In this document: piece by piece, positions 36,201 to 51,262 of the stretch | Numbering within the stretch: the stretch's first letter is position 1 | Layout of the letters: each line of letters starts with the position of its first letter | Source of the DNA: Brugia malayi | Lineage: Eukaryota > Nematoda > Chromadorea > Rhabditida > Onchocercidae | NCBI RefSeq assembly: GCF_000002995.4 | Contig: NW_025062476.1 | Location: forward strand, 7,243,001-7,307,000 | Length of the DNA stretch: 64,000 nt | Direction of reading: 5' to 3' | Program-made: the position numbers and the translations under genes | Notes under the pieces: model-generated | The model's input: the letters and a program-made list of their open reading frames with translations, nothing else | Databases searched by the model: none | What the model was told of the DNA's origin: nothing

Positions 36201-39200
36201 AAAAAATCTTTTTTTGCTTACTTTTCTTCTTTTCTTTATTAAATCATTATAATTACAAATTCTACTATAATCCATTTCAACTGAATTAAAATTATTAATT
36301 CTTTTATTAAAGTCAAACTAATTTGTAGGAATTTCACTCTTTTTTCTTTTTCTATTTTTCTTGTTTGTAAATGAGAGAGAAAGAAAGAGAGTAGAGAAAA
36401 ATGAAAGAAAAAAAAATTTTTAAATAGGAAAGTGATACAATATATGAAAATAAAAAATTTTAAACAATGAATTATAAATTAAAATTTTTAAAGTTTTTTT
36501 TTCTTTCTTCTTTTTTGCTTTGTTGCTTTTTCTGAGTTAAAATTTTTTTATTTTCATTTCAATTATTTTAGTTAAATTTTTCATCATTTTTAAACATAAA
36601 AAATGCGTTAATTATGAATGATTTAAAAAGCAGAAAATAATAATAAAAACCTTTGTTCAGCAGCTTGCAACTGCTCTTCTAAAATATGCACACGCTCGGT
36701 AAGCACGGCATTATCAGCTCGTAATCGTGCTTTTTCCTCACCTGAATTCATCCGCTCCTCTTCTAATTCATTAACTTTCTTAGAAAGTGATGATACCTTA
36801 AAGATAATGAATGCTCGTCAAAAAATATAAAAGTTAGAAGATTTTGCTAACTTCGAAATTAGTAATATCATTCAAAGGTTATTAATTTTTATCAAAAATG
36901 ATAATATCAAAAGGAAAGAAAAATTTTTTAGCTTTGATAGAAAGTTATGATGTCTCAATTATTTGATATATCTGAGAAATGAGATTAATAAGTTATCATT
37001 AATTAGAGTTATCATTTATAATCATAATTAATAATTGAAAAGTATGATTTTCTTGCACTTAATTAAGTTCCAAATTGTTTGTTTAAAAATTGATAATTTA
37101 AAAGTGTAAAAAATAGAAATAATATTTTGAAATAATTTTAATTTGTACAATAATTTAAAAAATGAAAGTGGGATAATGAAATGGAAATTGATAAAATAAT
37201 TAAATTGCATTCATTTATATAAATATTTTTATATATGTGTACGTACACATTTCATATTTATTTTATGGTAATCATTAGTGACTATCATTGCAATCAGTAT
37301 TATTTCAAAGCTTGTCTTTATCACAATCATTATCAGCCCAAAACATGATCATACCATAATCAGTTATTGTTTTTTTTTAATGAAAATTTAATTGTAATTT
37401 TATAATAAACAGAGAAAACGCAATGGTTCCGTTAATTTATTATATTACTTTCATAAAGGCAAAGAAAAAAAAAACGAAAATTTCATTTCAAAATATGTTA
37501 TGAAAATTTATATTAAATCTTTCAGAAATTTTTTTTTTTTGAAAAAAATATTTAAACAAGCGTAATAATTTTACGTATATGTTTAGGAAAATCATTCCGC
37601 TTTGCAATCAAAATTTAAGAAAATAGAAATAATGCAAAGATGAAAAGACAACAATGACTCATCAACAAATTTATTTCATCAATTATTTTATAAAATAATA
37701 AAAAATTTTAATTTAATGTTGATGCATTTAAAATGATATAATGAAAATTCGAAATGACAATGACTATGATAACAGCAAATTTTGGAATGATAGTTATTAT
37801 AAACTTTGGAATAATTTTATGGTATTTATGGTATATTTTAAAGTTTTTATGGTAAATTTTTAAGAACTTTGGAATAATTTATGGTAAACTTAACGATAAG
37901 GATAAACACTGGAATGATATGAATAACATTAAAGTGATAATTATAACAAAAATAATAATAGTAATTATGATATGAATATGCATTGGAGTGATAGTGATTG
38001 TAATACGAATAAATTCTGTAATAATAACTAATTATGATTTTAAAAAAATTAGATATGATATTGATTGATATGAAAAAAAAAACGTTGAAATAAATTTGTT
38101 TAGATAATCATACTTGCATAATGACAATAAATAACGATAATGACATATTCAGTGATGAAATGAGTAATAAAATGCCCATTGAAATGGTCTAATTTTTATT
38201 TCTAAAATTTTAAGAGATGAATTGCACTTTGTACTTTAATATGTAAAGTATATGCATATGCATATTTCCACGGAAGATTTTCCGCATATTACATTAAAGT
38301 AAGTTAAAAGTATAATATTAAACCAATTTAAAAGATTATCATATATTTATATATCATTCATTAGATACAAGTTAGATTATCAGTTATCAATGATAGAGGA
38401 ATCATTCCACTATTTCTTTTATGCTAATATATTTAGCACTCTTTTGATTATGCATAAAAAGCATTAATTGCTCATTCAATTTCTTAAAACACCAAATTAC
38501 TAAATTGTTGTAAAATTATTAAGTTACACATTATATTTGCTAAATTATTTTGTGGAACTTGAATTACTAACTTTTCATTAATAACTTTCCATTAAACATT
38601 ATTTTATCACAATTATGTATGTGAGATTTTATTGTAACAATTTTTTTGAATCATTCATTATGAAATTATCACCAAAATTTTTTAAGCAAATATTTGTTAA
38701 ATTATTTCAATGAAACCAAAAAAAGGAATCGGAAAAAAGAAGCAAACCTGACTACAAATTTCATTTAATTCATGAATGGATGTTTCATTATCGCTAAAAC
38801 TCATCAATTCTGGTTCACTACCAAAGCTACCACGTTGTGACCCACGTGTACCGTTCGTGTACAGACGTGATGCTACCGATGCTGAACTAGAGCTGTTGTT
38901 ATTTAGTCGCATCGAATTTGGTGAATGCTCCTAAAAATAAATATTTAAAAAAAAAAAAAGAAATTTCCTAAACTATTTAAAATTCCTTCTTTTCAAAAAA
39001 AGAAGAAAACTTATTATACAAATTTTATTAAAAGTTTAGCAATTTCATTTGAAAAGAAAAAAAAACTAATAATAATTAAATATGATTGTGAAATATTCGA
39101 AATGTGTTCAAAAAAAAAAAAAAAAAAGGTCGCTTTTTTTGACAGTTGAAATAACAAAATTTGAGAAAATAAATTGTTTTTTATACAAAATACTAATAAT

Positions 39201-40542
39201 AACTTCAAAAATATAATCCTTTTTTTTATTTGTATGTTTAAAACAGAAATTATAAGTATAACATAAAATTAAAATAAACTGATGTGTTGAGGTTAAAGGT
39301 TATCATCAATTTTTCTTTCCTAAAAAAAAAAGAAACGAAAAGTATATTAGTCATTCGTATTTTTTTGAAAACGAACTATTCCTGCAACTATTTAAAATCA
39401 ATAAATAATTGCGAAGGAGAAAAAAAAAACTGCAAGCAAGCAAACAAATAAACAATCACAGTAATCCAATAATCAAGTTTTCGATATAATATTATATTAT
39501 ATCCTTTACAGTATAAATTTTTCAAGAGGAAAAATTATGTAAAAATCATACCTAAATTTATTTAAAAAGTTTTAAAAAAAGAGTGAAAAGAAAGAGTCGA
39601 TGAATTGATTCATTTTTAAAAAAGTTGGAAAAAAAAGAAAATAAAAAAAATAAAACTTATCCTTTTCTTTCGTCAAAACTCTCAAACATTTTTCGCTAAA
39701 AAAAAGAAATAAGAGTGATAAATCATCAAGAATCGAGATTGTCCAGCGATTTTTCTTAAAGATTAAGTTTTTGAGAAAAAAAATATGAGGAAAAAGAAAA
39801 AAAGAAATTTTTATCTTTAAACATCTGTGAAGAAATTATAAATATTTGTTTTTCTTTTTTGAAAAAACTTTTAAAATATTTTTTTAACACATATGGTACA
39901 AACTCTTACGTTTAATTGAAAAGAAGCTAAAAAGTATATTTTCTTTAATTTAAGAAATAAAATTAAAAAAAAAAAAACAAAAATTAAGATATTCAAAAAT
40001 TTTAGAAAAACTATTTTGTTAAACATATATTACCATTCATTTTCATTGTTGAATTAATCATTCTGTCATTCGATCATATTCATTACATAATGAATCATTC
40101 ATTCATTCTAATAATTAATTAACCGAAAGAAAGATTTAATTGCAATGAACAATTAAACGAGTACTGATTAACTGACTGCTTATTTTATTTATATTTCAAT
40201 GATTTCACTCAGTCTATCAGTCGAAAAGAATTTAATGACCAAAATTAATACTAAATTAATAGCTAAATTGATTTGCAATAGAATGTAAGAAAAATAATAC
40301 ACATTTATACACATTAATGATATAATTGGCGAATGAAAAGAAATTTAATAAATATTGAGATTAGTTAGAAAAAAAAATCAAACTTAAGAAATTCAAAAAG
40401 AAACAAACAAAAATTTGCTATATTCAGGATATCAAACGAATTTAAAATCATCAAATTCTTACTTTTAAATGAAACATCGAAAATATAAGAAGCTTTTGTT
40501 CATCCAATATTTATAAATAACCTGTAAGTTATTACCGTTCAT
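33285..40542 (-). CDS. RAB11FIP3: Class II Rab11 family-interacting protein (FIP3/FIP4/Nuf-like), 8 exons
   Basis: In transcript order the exons are 40542-40522, 38930-38748, 36796-36651, 35646-35541, 35018-34849, 34479-34353, 33921-33733 and 33431-33285. All are in phase and give 362 residues. The N-terminus is serine-rich ([20 protein letters not shown]), and almost everything after residue about 65 is coiled coil ([36 protein letters not shown]). The C-terminus is the Rab11-binding domain ([20 protein letters not shown], then LHPEILEIK), matching FIP3/FIP4. These proteins link Rab11 (and Arf6) to recycling endosomes and to membrane delivery in cytokinesis. The EF-hands of vertebrate FIP3 are absent. 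The first 7-codon exon (MNGNNLQ) is inferred from phase. A different first exon at 50102-50134 is also compatible. Confidence 0.85.
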
Positions 40543-43500
40543 TGCTTGTTGAAGTGTAAAAAACAACAACAAAAAAAAAAAAGCAGCAACAAAAAGCAAC
40601 AACAACAATAATAATATAAACGACAAAGACAGCAGTAAAAAACGAGATGTTGAAAAATAAAAAAGTAAGATATGAAAAAAAAAAACATAAATAAATATGC
40701 TAAATATTACTGCTTATAAAATTTATTCGAATTTATTAGTCAAAGTGAAATTGTAACTAATTTTAAGCAATAAAAAAGAAAAATTTTCAAAAAATATAAT
40801 AAAGATATTTTTTCATTAACAACTAATAATATATTCAAAAAAAGTGAGAAAAAAGGAAGGCTATCATAAAAACTTAAAAAGTTATTTTAAATAATACTAA
40901 AAAAATAATTGTACCATTATGAAAGTAATACTGAAAATATATAAATGGCTGTGATAATTTTAAAATTGATGAAACGTGAAATATATATCTTATAGAGAGG
41001 AAATTAAAATATTTTCCTTTCTCTTTCTCTCCCTCTCTCTCCCTCTCTCTTCATCTTTTCTTTCATATTTATCAGCATTTTTTTTCCTTCTTTTTTTTTT
41101 TGAAAACAGGTGAAATAACATATGAAAAAAATCAATTCAAACTTAAAAATAAAAATGATTAGTAATTTGAACTTTATTATTTGCTTATTTGCTTTTCATT
41201 TCATATTGTAAACAAGATTTCTATACTTTTATTTAAGGAAAAAAAAAAGATGAAAAAAAAAATTTTCTTTTGACATAAAAATATAAAAAATGTGAATTTT
41301 TTGAAGTGTAAATATATAAGAAAATGAAAATTTTATTCTTTAAAATAATAAAGTAACTTTTCCTAAGATATAAATATACATATAAATGAAAAATTCATTT
41401 TTTTTTTCTCTTCTTTTTCACATTATATAGCATAAAAAAGCAAATAATTCGACTAAAACTTCAAAAAGAAAAAGAAAAAAGGAAAAGATTTTGACGTAAA
41501 TTCATTAAATGTAATTTTATGAGAGAACAAAAGGAATATCATTTTCACCTTTTCTTTTTCGTTTTCTTTTTTTTAGGCTAATTTTTTCAGTAAATGTGGA
41601 ATAAAAAAAAAAAATATTAAAAGCACCAAATATTTTTATATTTATCATCGTCATTTCTCTTTTTTTTCCAATTTTCCTTAAATTAACTTTTTAATGTAAA
41701 TTTTATAAAATTTGAAGAGAAAGAGAAAAAATTGAAAATATTAAGTTAACAAATGAGTATGATATAATATATAAGTACATGAAGAAGACACTAATTGCTA
41801 TACAATTTACTTAAGTATACTTTATTAAACTATACACACATAACTATAATTAAATTACATGAATATTTGCAGTAAGATTAAAACTTAATTTAATATTTAC
41901 TCATTAATAATCAACATGCATATACGTCAAATGTTTGACAAAATATCTTTTTTATCCTCTCGTATTCATACTGAAATTATTTTAGAAAAATTTAAAAATG
42001 ATAAATCATTTTAGTGAAATTAAAATTTATATTTAATATTTACGTAACAGATATGAAATTATTTATCCTTTCCTTTTGCTATTAAGTATGAAATGAATTC
42101 AACTTTATATCAATAAATAAATTTATTTTTCACTGAATTTTTTTTTGTGAAGGAATATATTAACATGAAATATGATTGATTGGTATATTAAATTATAATT
42201 TTATGCATGAATTATTTTTATTATTTTCTATCACTTAGTATTTAATGAAAATGAAAAGAGGAAGAAAGCAAGGAAATAAAAAAAAAAAAACGTAAACGTA
42301 AAATAAAAGGAGAAAGAACCATAAAAGTAATTGAATGAATAAAAGTAAAAGTTAAATATTAATGGGAGCAAAAAAAACAATTTAAATTAGCAATCATGCC
42401 AATTGCATGATTAATTATGTTTCAAAATTTATTTCAAAATCAATTAATTAATATTTTGACGAAAAAATATATAGCAAATATTTCATTGAAATGTATGGAC
42501 GTGATAATTAAGAATGAGTTAAATATGACGAACAATAAAATAATAAATTAATATGATCAAATGATAACAAATGATCAAGAAGTGACAATTAAAATAATAA
42601 TAAATCGATAGTTCAAATAACAGTAATGACAAAGTTAATGCGTCAATTGATAAACAAATCAATAGATCAAATGGTCGTAGCAACAGCGATAAAGGTCAAA
42701 TAATGGCAATTAAATAGTTATAAAATCAATAGGTCAAATTGTGGTAAATCAATTGACTAAACAATTTTTCATTTTAAGTGGAAAAAAAATGATGAACCGA
42801 AAAAGAATTTCAGACAAAAAAAAGAAAAACGATTTTTGAAGTAATATGAAACATTATAATAATTTGAAATGTCTAACCTAAATAATGCGTTTAATTAATT
42901 TGGTATTAAAAAGATAATTATTTTAAATATCTTATCAAATAGGTCGCTTTTTAATATCATTTAATTTAATATTGATAACTATAATAGTAATCAGCCATAA
43001 TCAATAGTCGTAGCTAATTTTTTTTTTTTTAAATCAAGTAATGTATGATGTGTTGAAAATTTATCAAGAAAAGAAATTAATTGATCAAAGAATCATTTAA
43101 TTAGGAATCGTAGACAAGTTAATGGCAAAAATTTAACTCATAGAAATGAATGAATTAATTAATTAAAAAGATTGCACTAATTAAAAACTGGTACTCTTTT
43201 GCCATTTTTAAAAAGAATAATTCTTCTCTCATCTTAATCTCATTCAGTCTTTTCAAATTGATTTATATATTCCATTTTACTTCGAAAAACTCATATCCTA
43301 TTTACAAAAATAACAGTAATAATAATAATTGTTATATTATTATAATAATACCAAAAGCGAATAATAATTGTAAAATAATTTCCTGAAAAAATAAAATTGA
43401 TGCATTAGAAAAGAATAAAATTTGCTTATATCGCTGAACAATGTTTGAATAGATGGAAAGCAAAGAAAAGATGAAAAAATGATGAAAAGGGAATTCTGAA

Positions 43501-45156
43501 ATTTTATTGAAACATAATTGGCATAGAATGAAAAGAGAATTTTAATTTTATGTGTATTACGTGAAAGGAAAGATTTTTAAAAAATATATTACACCAAACT
43601 AAACAATTTGCGCATCAAATTTATGTGGGAATTATATTATTCATTCATTTAAAATTAAAAAAAAAAAAATTAATGAATCTCATTTATTTGAAATGTGCAC
43701 TCTCTTTGGGAAATATAGCAAGTAAAAGTTAAATGTAGTATGTAAAATATAAGAGTTAATTGTTGAAATAAAATAGTAAAAAAAAGTTGTATAATTGTCA
43801 ACTTTTTTTGGCACCAATTAAACATTCGAAGTCTATGCAAATGTATTGATTTCTCTTTCTTTTTAAAAAAGAAAAATAAGTTGAATTTGCAAAAAAAAAA
43901 TTAATAATCTTAAACAATCCCCGCAAATATTATATATACATATCAAATTGATCTATAAAGTATTCTTCATTCATTTAAAATTTTAATGAATCAATAAAAA
44001 AATCTAGCCATTTTTGTATCATATCAATTCGTGTTACAAATTTTTATCAATAGATCTAAAAAAATTACCAACAAGTTTTATCTTTGATTTTATTGAAAAA
44101 AAGAAAAGGAAAAACTAAAACTAGCTAAAGTAAAAAATGAAGAAAAAAAGTTTTTTTTAAAATAAAATGAAATAAATTAGAATAAAACCAATAGTGAAAA
44201 CTTTTCTTGCCTAATTAAGGACATTTATATAGTGACAAAAAAAGGGATATATACGAATGAAAACAGGAAATAATACATAAGTTAAAATAAATGAATGGGA
44301 AATTAAAGGAAATTTATATCATTTCACAATTTCAAAAAATAATGCATTTTAATTTTTCCAGGAACCTAAAAAAGCTAATTGTGAAATGTTCAAAATATGG
44401 CATTGTTATACGACATAATAAGCAATCATTTTTGTCATCGATCCATTCAGTGAATCAAATAATTTTCGTATTTCTCTCCTTTTTTAAATATATTCCAAAT
44501 TATAGGAAAATTTTAATTGCTAAAAAATTGTGTAAAAAATGATTGAAGAAGAAAGATAAAAAATGGCATGACAATGTAATAAATTCAATATTTTTCAAAT
44601 TAAAAAAAGAAAAAAAGAAATAAAAAAGAAACGAGAATGGACTTTAAATATTTGATGGCATGAATATTTCGTAGAATATTTTCATAAAAATAATTATGTA
44701 CCAAAAAAAGTTGTAGTTAATCATTCAGAATGTTAATCATAAATGTAAACTTAACAAAAAGTAGTTAAAATTTAAACATACAAATTTTAGAATGCTTTAT
44801 TTAAAATATATTTCAAAATACTAATGCATTTCTTCTCGACTAATTAAAGATACAGAATAAAATAAAATTTTTAAAACTTACTAATTTTGTGACTTGTTTT
44901 CACCTGTAAATTTTAGGGGAAGTAGTAATGACAATTTGTTGTTAATTAATGGCAAAATGCACACCAAATATAAATTCAAATAATGATAAAGAGAGAAAAT
45001 GAAATATGAAAAAAAATTTAGCAACAAAATTAATCCAAGAAAAAGGAATAAACAATTAAATGTGTTTATTTAAGACCTAACAATGATTTTTTTTTAAAAA
45101 AAAAATTGTTTTTTTTTTTTCAATTTTTCACCATTGTTTTTTCAATTTGTCAAAAC

Positions 45157-45450
45157 CACCACTGTCATCACCATTATCATCACCATCATTATCATTAACA
45201 TTATCATCATCATTACCATCACTACCATCATTATCATTACCATGACCATCATTACCATCATCATCATAATCATCATCACCATTCATCACCACCACGACCA
45301 TTATATTATGATCGCTATAATTGCTGTACCTACCATTATCACTGCTATCATTATGACAACCGAGATAACCACCACTCATATCACTGGTATTACTACATCC
45401 ATTTTCGGTATCATTTTACCGATAATTATCATCAATGATAATGATATCCT
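45157..45450 (+). repeat. Imperfect trinucleotide (ATN) array
   Basis: About 290 bp of ATC, ATT, ACC and related triplets (TCATCACCATTATC-like). All three frames on one strand and several on the other are open because of the period-3 structure, which explains the long but meaningless I/T- and D/G/N-rich open frames here. Confidence 0.85.
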
Positions 45451-45849
45451 TGTTGTCAATGATGTCTGTGATTTTATTTTTCATCATTCGTTTTCTTTCG
45501 CTGGTTTGTTCTGATTAAGACACGAATATAACTTCTACTGTAATGTAGTGACAGGTCTCTAATTTTTCAAGGTAAATAATTCAAAAAGGAAAAGAAAGAT
45601 AAAGATAGACAAATGTTTTGAAATTATAAAACAATTTTGAAAAAATTATAAAAATCCGTATCAACTATAATGAATTATTTTCTTAGACATTATGATCTGT
45701 TATAATCAGGTTTTGTTGTTATGATATGATAATGATTTGCTATATTAATATGACAATTTATCACATTTTTAACTAAATCTAAGGAAAGAAGCAATTGGTT
45801 TTGTAGTGTATATTAGCTTATAAAATGTTAAGGTAAGGTAATAAAAGGG

Positions 45850-45883
45850 TTGATTGATTGATTGATCGATCGATCGATCGATT
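45850..45883 (+). repeat. (TGAT)n/(CGAT)n microsatellite
   Basis: Tandem TGAT units change to CGAT units. The GATCGATC part is self-complementary and could extrude. Confidence 0.85.
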
Positions 45884-48800
45884 CGTCCAAATATTATTAA
45901 CATGATGGTAGCAGTTTAGAAATTCTTGTAGCACATTTGATATCATGATATACCGTTAAGAAATATTTTCAAATAGATGCGAAATTTAAACTAATAATAA
46001 AAAAAAAAAAAGGAAAGAAAAAGAGAAAGAGAGGGGACAGAGAGAAGGAAAGACAATAGAAAAAATATTGCAAAAAGTTAGCAAATGTAAATGTATGAAT
46101 ATTTAACGATAAAGATTAAAATTTTAGAAGCAAAGCATTAATAAAATTTATCTGATTTATGTCTGTTTTACAAATGATCGATAATTCAATCAATCATTTA
46201 TTGATTCTAAGGACAATGAGTCATCACTTTTATACAATGTGTTGATGACACGGAAGAAAAAATCAATCGATCATCACAAAACTGTATATCTTGGATGAAC
46301 GAATAGATAACAAACATATATGAAATAAAGAGAATATATTTAAGCATTGATAAGATAATATATTAAAAATGATTAAATTTTAATTAATTAGCAGAAAAAT
46401 GATTTTTATTATGGAAATATTTATTTCATTAATAAAATTATAAAAATTAGAATTATTTAATCTTTTTTGATATAAATAAAATATTATATTAATGTTTTTT
46501 ATTTTAAAATTTATGACATGAATCATTTTTTATCTTCTTCTTGTGCATTAATTTTTATAGATCATGCTTATATTAGGTAGCTTCAATATGATCATTAAAT
46601 ATTTAATCGATTTTGCAAGTAATTTAATTAAGTAAATGAGCAATAATATAACTAAATGATTTATTAGATATCCTTGTTTTGTCTAACAAATTTAAAAATT
46701 CAGTTAATATAGTAATTTCAACAATAATTAAAAATGCCAAATGTTACTAATAACAAAGAAAGGAATGAATCAGTATTTAATTATTGCATTCAATAAAAAA
46801 AGAGGAAAAATTGTGCCCATTTTGTTAATTTATCAAAAATGATGACAACTGATAAAAAAAAGCAGTAAATGGTTTTTATAAATAAAAGTAAATATTTTTT
46901 ATTTTCAAACTTGTTTAGTTGTAATATGATAAATTGTAATGTAGCAACGACCAATTTTCAACAAAAATCCTTCGTTACAAAATTTTTCTTCCAATGCAAT
47001 TTCAATTTATTCACGTAGTTATCAAAGAATAAAATGAATTACTAAAGTTAGTTATCCTATCATAATTCAAAGAAATGTAATTCAGAATTGGAAAACGGCA
47101 TTAAAAAATTTTTAATTAGTTATTATTTGTATATACTGGAAAATATTTAATTTTTTACATCATATAATTTAATTAAAATTGGGAAATGATACGACTGTAA
47201 TATTTTGAAGGTATAAAAAAAATAAATAGATAATTAATACCAAATTTGGAAGAAAAAAAGTAACCTATAAACAATTAATTATATTAAATAAATTAATTGT
47301 ACATTATTAATTTTATCATAATTTGTTACGTAGATCTTTTAATCATTACAAAATGCAAAATTTAAAATAAGATAATAAAAATATTCTGCATAATATTTTG
47401 AGTAAAGTATTTAAGGATCAAAACGATTAATCTAAGCAATATATGAATCATAAATTAAATTCTTTTATACATTCAGTTTTATTTTACTTAATGTGAAAAA
47501 AAAAAAAAAAAATTAGAAAGGAAAAATGAAAAGGGAATGATGAAAAATTTTTTGAATATATTTCATAATTCTGACAAACTCTTTCAAATTTTCAAATGAC
47601 AAAATGCTAGCTATCGTGTGTCCGTCTGTCTGTCCATCTGTCCGTCTATACATTATATGATGACATAAAAAAGGAAAACCGGAACGATGAATATTGAAAA
47701 AATGTGTGGTAATATGATGTAAAAATAGGTTGATTGCACATCAGATTATAATATAGCACACAGAACTTCAAATTCCAATAAAATTGTTCCACGTATTGTG
47801 CAAATGTATGTTGAAAATTGTGGAGTCATTTATTAGAAATGTAGTTCATTTTAAGTAATTCATTACAATCACTATCATTACTAACAATCTATTATTATTA
47901 TAGAAGTTATCATCACTATTATCGTTATTATTATTATTGTCATTATGTTGTTAGTTTATCATTACTATTACTTATTATTAATGATTTTCATTAATAACGA
48001 TGTGTGGATAATGTGAGAAATTGAATTAGAGTAAATAATTAGCCCATTTCAAGCAATTTGTTTAATTATTATCCATAATAATACAAATTTCTTTGTTTAA
48101 TAGAAGAACGATTGATGATAAGTTGCAATTAATAATAATATAATTAATAATAGTAATGATAATAATAAAAAATAATAATAACGATGGTGATAAATAATGA
48201 TAATGACAGTAATTAATAGTAATGATAATAATAATTATAACAATGGTAATAATAATGATTCGGTCAAAAGATAGAAAAAAAAGGAAACAAAAAGTTTTAT
48301 AAATTAAAAGAAAAAAAAGGCAAAATTAAAAGATTGAATTAATGATAAAACTGAGGAAATAAAAGAAAAAATGTTATTGTCGTTCATTTTCGGATAATTA
48401 AAATCATCGAAATTTGATAGTATGTCATTAAGATGTAACATATTGTATGAACTTGTTTTAAGAGAGAAAAAAATGAAATTTAAAAAAAAATGCACTAATT
48501 TTTTTTTTTTGTTTTTATTGCTTAGTATGGAAAAATTCTTTCATATCATTTTTCATATTTTCAATTAAATAACTGACTCATTAATTAAAATGTCCGATGA
48601 AATTTTCAGCTTCTTTTTTTATTGAATTTATCAAAAAAAAAAAAAAAAAAATAAAGAATAGCACTTCAAATTTTATTGCTATCAAAATTTGCAAAATTCT
48701 TTTCACCAATCACTTAACTTTCCCATATCTTCATTCCTATCATAATGTTTTTCCAAGCATAACCCACACTTCCTTGGTTTCTTTTCAAGAATAATTTATT

Positions 48801-50101
48801 TTATCTTTAATTTAATTTTTTTGAATTTTTTTTTATTCTTGCTTCTTTCTCTATTTCCCGCACTATTTATTTGCATTCTGTTCTTTTTATGCTACATTAA
48901 TTCCTTCTGAAGTTTGCCACTGATGAAATGATATGATTTATCATTTTTGACTTCGAACAAAAGTTTGAAATGTCTTAAATTTTTTATTTTCAAATCAAAT
49001 AATTCTCAATTTATTAGATAAATAATTATAATAATTAGATCGAAGATAAAATGAGCAATGCAAGAAAGAATATAGTTAGATAAAATAGAAAAAGAAAATA
49101 AAAATTAAAATAATGCTTTTTTACAATTTAGCAAATAATTTATATCAATATGAGTATTATTTATTCAATGTACGATATCATTTAAAAATTCTTTTAAACA
49201 AAAATAAATTTACTCAATTACCTGCGCTTTCTTTTTTTAAAAAAATTTCTGATTCGAGAAAATAAAGTTAAAAGAGTTAGTTGAAAAATAGAATTATAAA
49301 ATAGAATAGAATTACAGAGTTATAAAAACCGACAATAGTTGAGAAGCTATCTATTGCAAAAGAATAACAATGCAATTTACTTTTATTAATAGTATTAGTT
49401 GAAATGCGAATTATCCATGCTGCTTTTGTCCATTTCAATTTTGAAATGACCCATTTAAAATGGCTATTTCATTTCGCTTAAAAATTATATTCCACTAGAA
49501 TAAATAATAAAACTTTCATGATTATATTGTGAAAAATATTAAATTAAATGAAAAATTTCACATTTTCAGAGAAATAAATTGTCATTTAAACGGTAAAAAT
49601 TCTTTTATGATATTATTATCATTATTACAAAATTTCTAGTCTTCAATTTTTATGCCCAATTTTTTTTTTTTTTTTTGTAATTTTTATAGCTATATTTTTA
49701 TAAATTTTCATTTTGAATTTTTCAAATTGTAATTTTAAGGGTTAAAATATTTGCAAAAATAAAACATCAAAATCTACTCCTTGTTTCCATTCTTTTGTGT
49801 ATAACGACAAAAGCAATTTTATGTTTCAATATATAACTTTTTTTAATTCGATTAAAAATAATTCCACCTTTCATTTCTAACTTTAATGACATTATTGAAA
49901 ATCACTTCAGGTTTAATTTCAATAATTAATTTTCAATATTACAGTAATATGTCCAAGTATCGGATAAGAAATTAACAAAAAATGCTTGTTGATGATAAAA
50001 TATAATAATGAAAATTTTAATTTATTATTCATTCAAATGATAATATTATCAATTCTATTCAATTTTATTATTTCCAATTTCTTTAAGCAAATGAAACTAA
50101 C

Positions 50102-50134
50102 CATTTCACCAAGTGATTCGAACAACTGCGCCAT
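50102..50134 (-). CDS. Candidate alternative first exon of the Rab11-FIP gene
   Basis: Eleven codons (MAQLFESLGEM) run from an ATG at 50134 to a good donor (ATG then GTTAGT), ending in phase 0. That is the phase needed by the Rab11-FIP exon at 38930. An acceptor-like AAGAG lies 3-5 nt before the ATG. If real, the first intron would exceed 11 kb, unusually long for a nematode. Evidence is limited to start codon, donor, phase and locally higher GC. Confidence 0.35.
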
Positions 50135-51262
50135 TTGCTCTTAAATATTATTGATTTTGCACCTTTTATCGCCGTATGATTGAATATACTATTAGTGCAT
50201 AACATATAATCATATTCATTGCTAACAGAGATGTTGAAAACAAAAAGAAAAAGTCAAATTCTCTACTGAAATGAAAGAAAAAAGTTTTTTTTTCCTTTCA
50301 TATATTTTATGAAATGACATTATTGGACGAAATTATGACAACAACAGCAGTTCGACATTTATAGCTAAAAGTTTAATCCTAAAAGTTTAATTCAGCTTAT
50401 TAAGAACTATCAGCCTTTTTTTTAATTTTTAAATAAAATTGCTAATTTACGATTTAAGGCTAGAAAAAACAAGAAAACATTACTCCCATATTATAAATAA
50501 AGTAATTTTCTTTTTCAAGGATAATTATTTCAGGTTTTTTAAATTGAGGTTTTTTGAAGAAATGCGTGCAAAAAAAAGTCTTTGGACGTGTTTCATTTGT
50601 CTCTTTCGTATAACCCAAAAATACCAAAAAAAAAATTTTTAATTTAAAACTTAATGAGAAAAAAGATTGAAACCCTTAAATATATTACAATACTTCCATT
50701 AAAAAATGGCTAACTTCTATATTTTCTTTTTTTATAAATAAAATCTCCAAAAAATAAAAAAAAAAAACCAAAAAAGTGAGACTAAACTTATTATAAAGCT
50801 AAATTAATGCGAAAAAAAAGTTTAAGAAATTGAAGAAAAAATAACATTGAATGAATTTTAGAAAAAAAATAAATAATTAAAGAAATTGTTATAAATAAGA
50901 AATGTATTGCATGAAAAAACATAAAATTGAATACGGAGTGAAAATTTATATCTTAAATTTATTTCAACACTACAAAATGGAGCAGAGCTTATTGATATGA
51001 TTATTTTATCTAAGTCTCTATCTAATAAAAGAATAGCATGTATTCATTTTAATTAAAAAATTTCCATCTTCAATAGTTATATGCATTTATCAACTTCTAT
51101 TTTGAGAATTTACAAAAAAAAATAATTTTCTCTTTTTAAATAGAATAAATAATCTTAATGGAAGGAATGACATTTTATCCTACAGGAAAAAGTTTAGAAT
51201 TTCTTTTTAAGTTAAAAATCTCTTCTATTTAAGCTTTTCATATTTCTATGAAAAACTTGTTA

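Larger units (their letters stand above)
40543..50101. other. Long AT-rich intron or intergenic DNA
   Basis: About 9.5 kb with no convincing exon. It has many A/T homopolymers, pyrimidine tracts (41015-41060), the trinucleotide array at 45157, a GATT/GATC run at 45850 and a TCTG/TCCG tract near 47618-47648. If the exon at 50102 belongs to the Rab11-FIP gene, all of this is intron. Confidence 0.5.

Noticed and set aside
44882..44903. 22-nt minus-strand segment with good acceptor and donor (possible Rab11-FIP exon)
   Set aside because: Its length is not a multiple of three and would break the phase between the supported exons. Strong-looking splice sites of this kind occur by chance in long AT-rich DNA.
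45134..45514. 126-codon plus-strand frame and 83-codon minus-strand frame
   Set aside because: Both arise from the period-3 ATN repeat, which keeps frames open without coding constraint.
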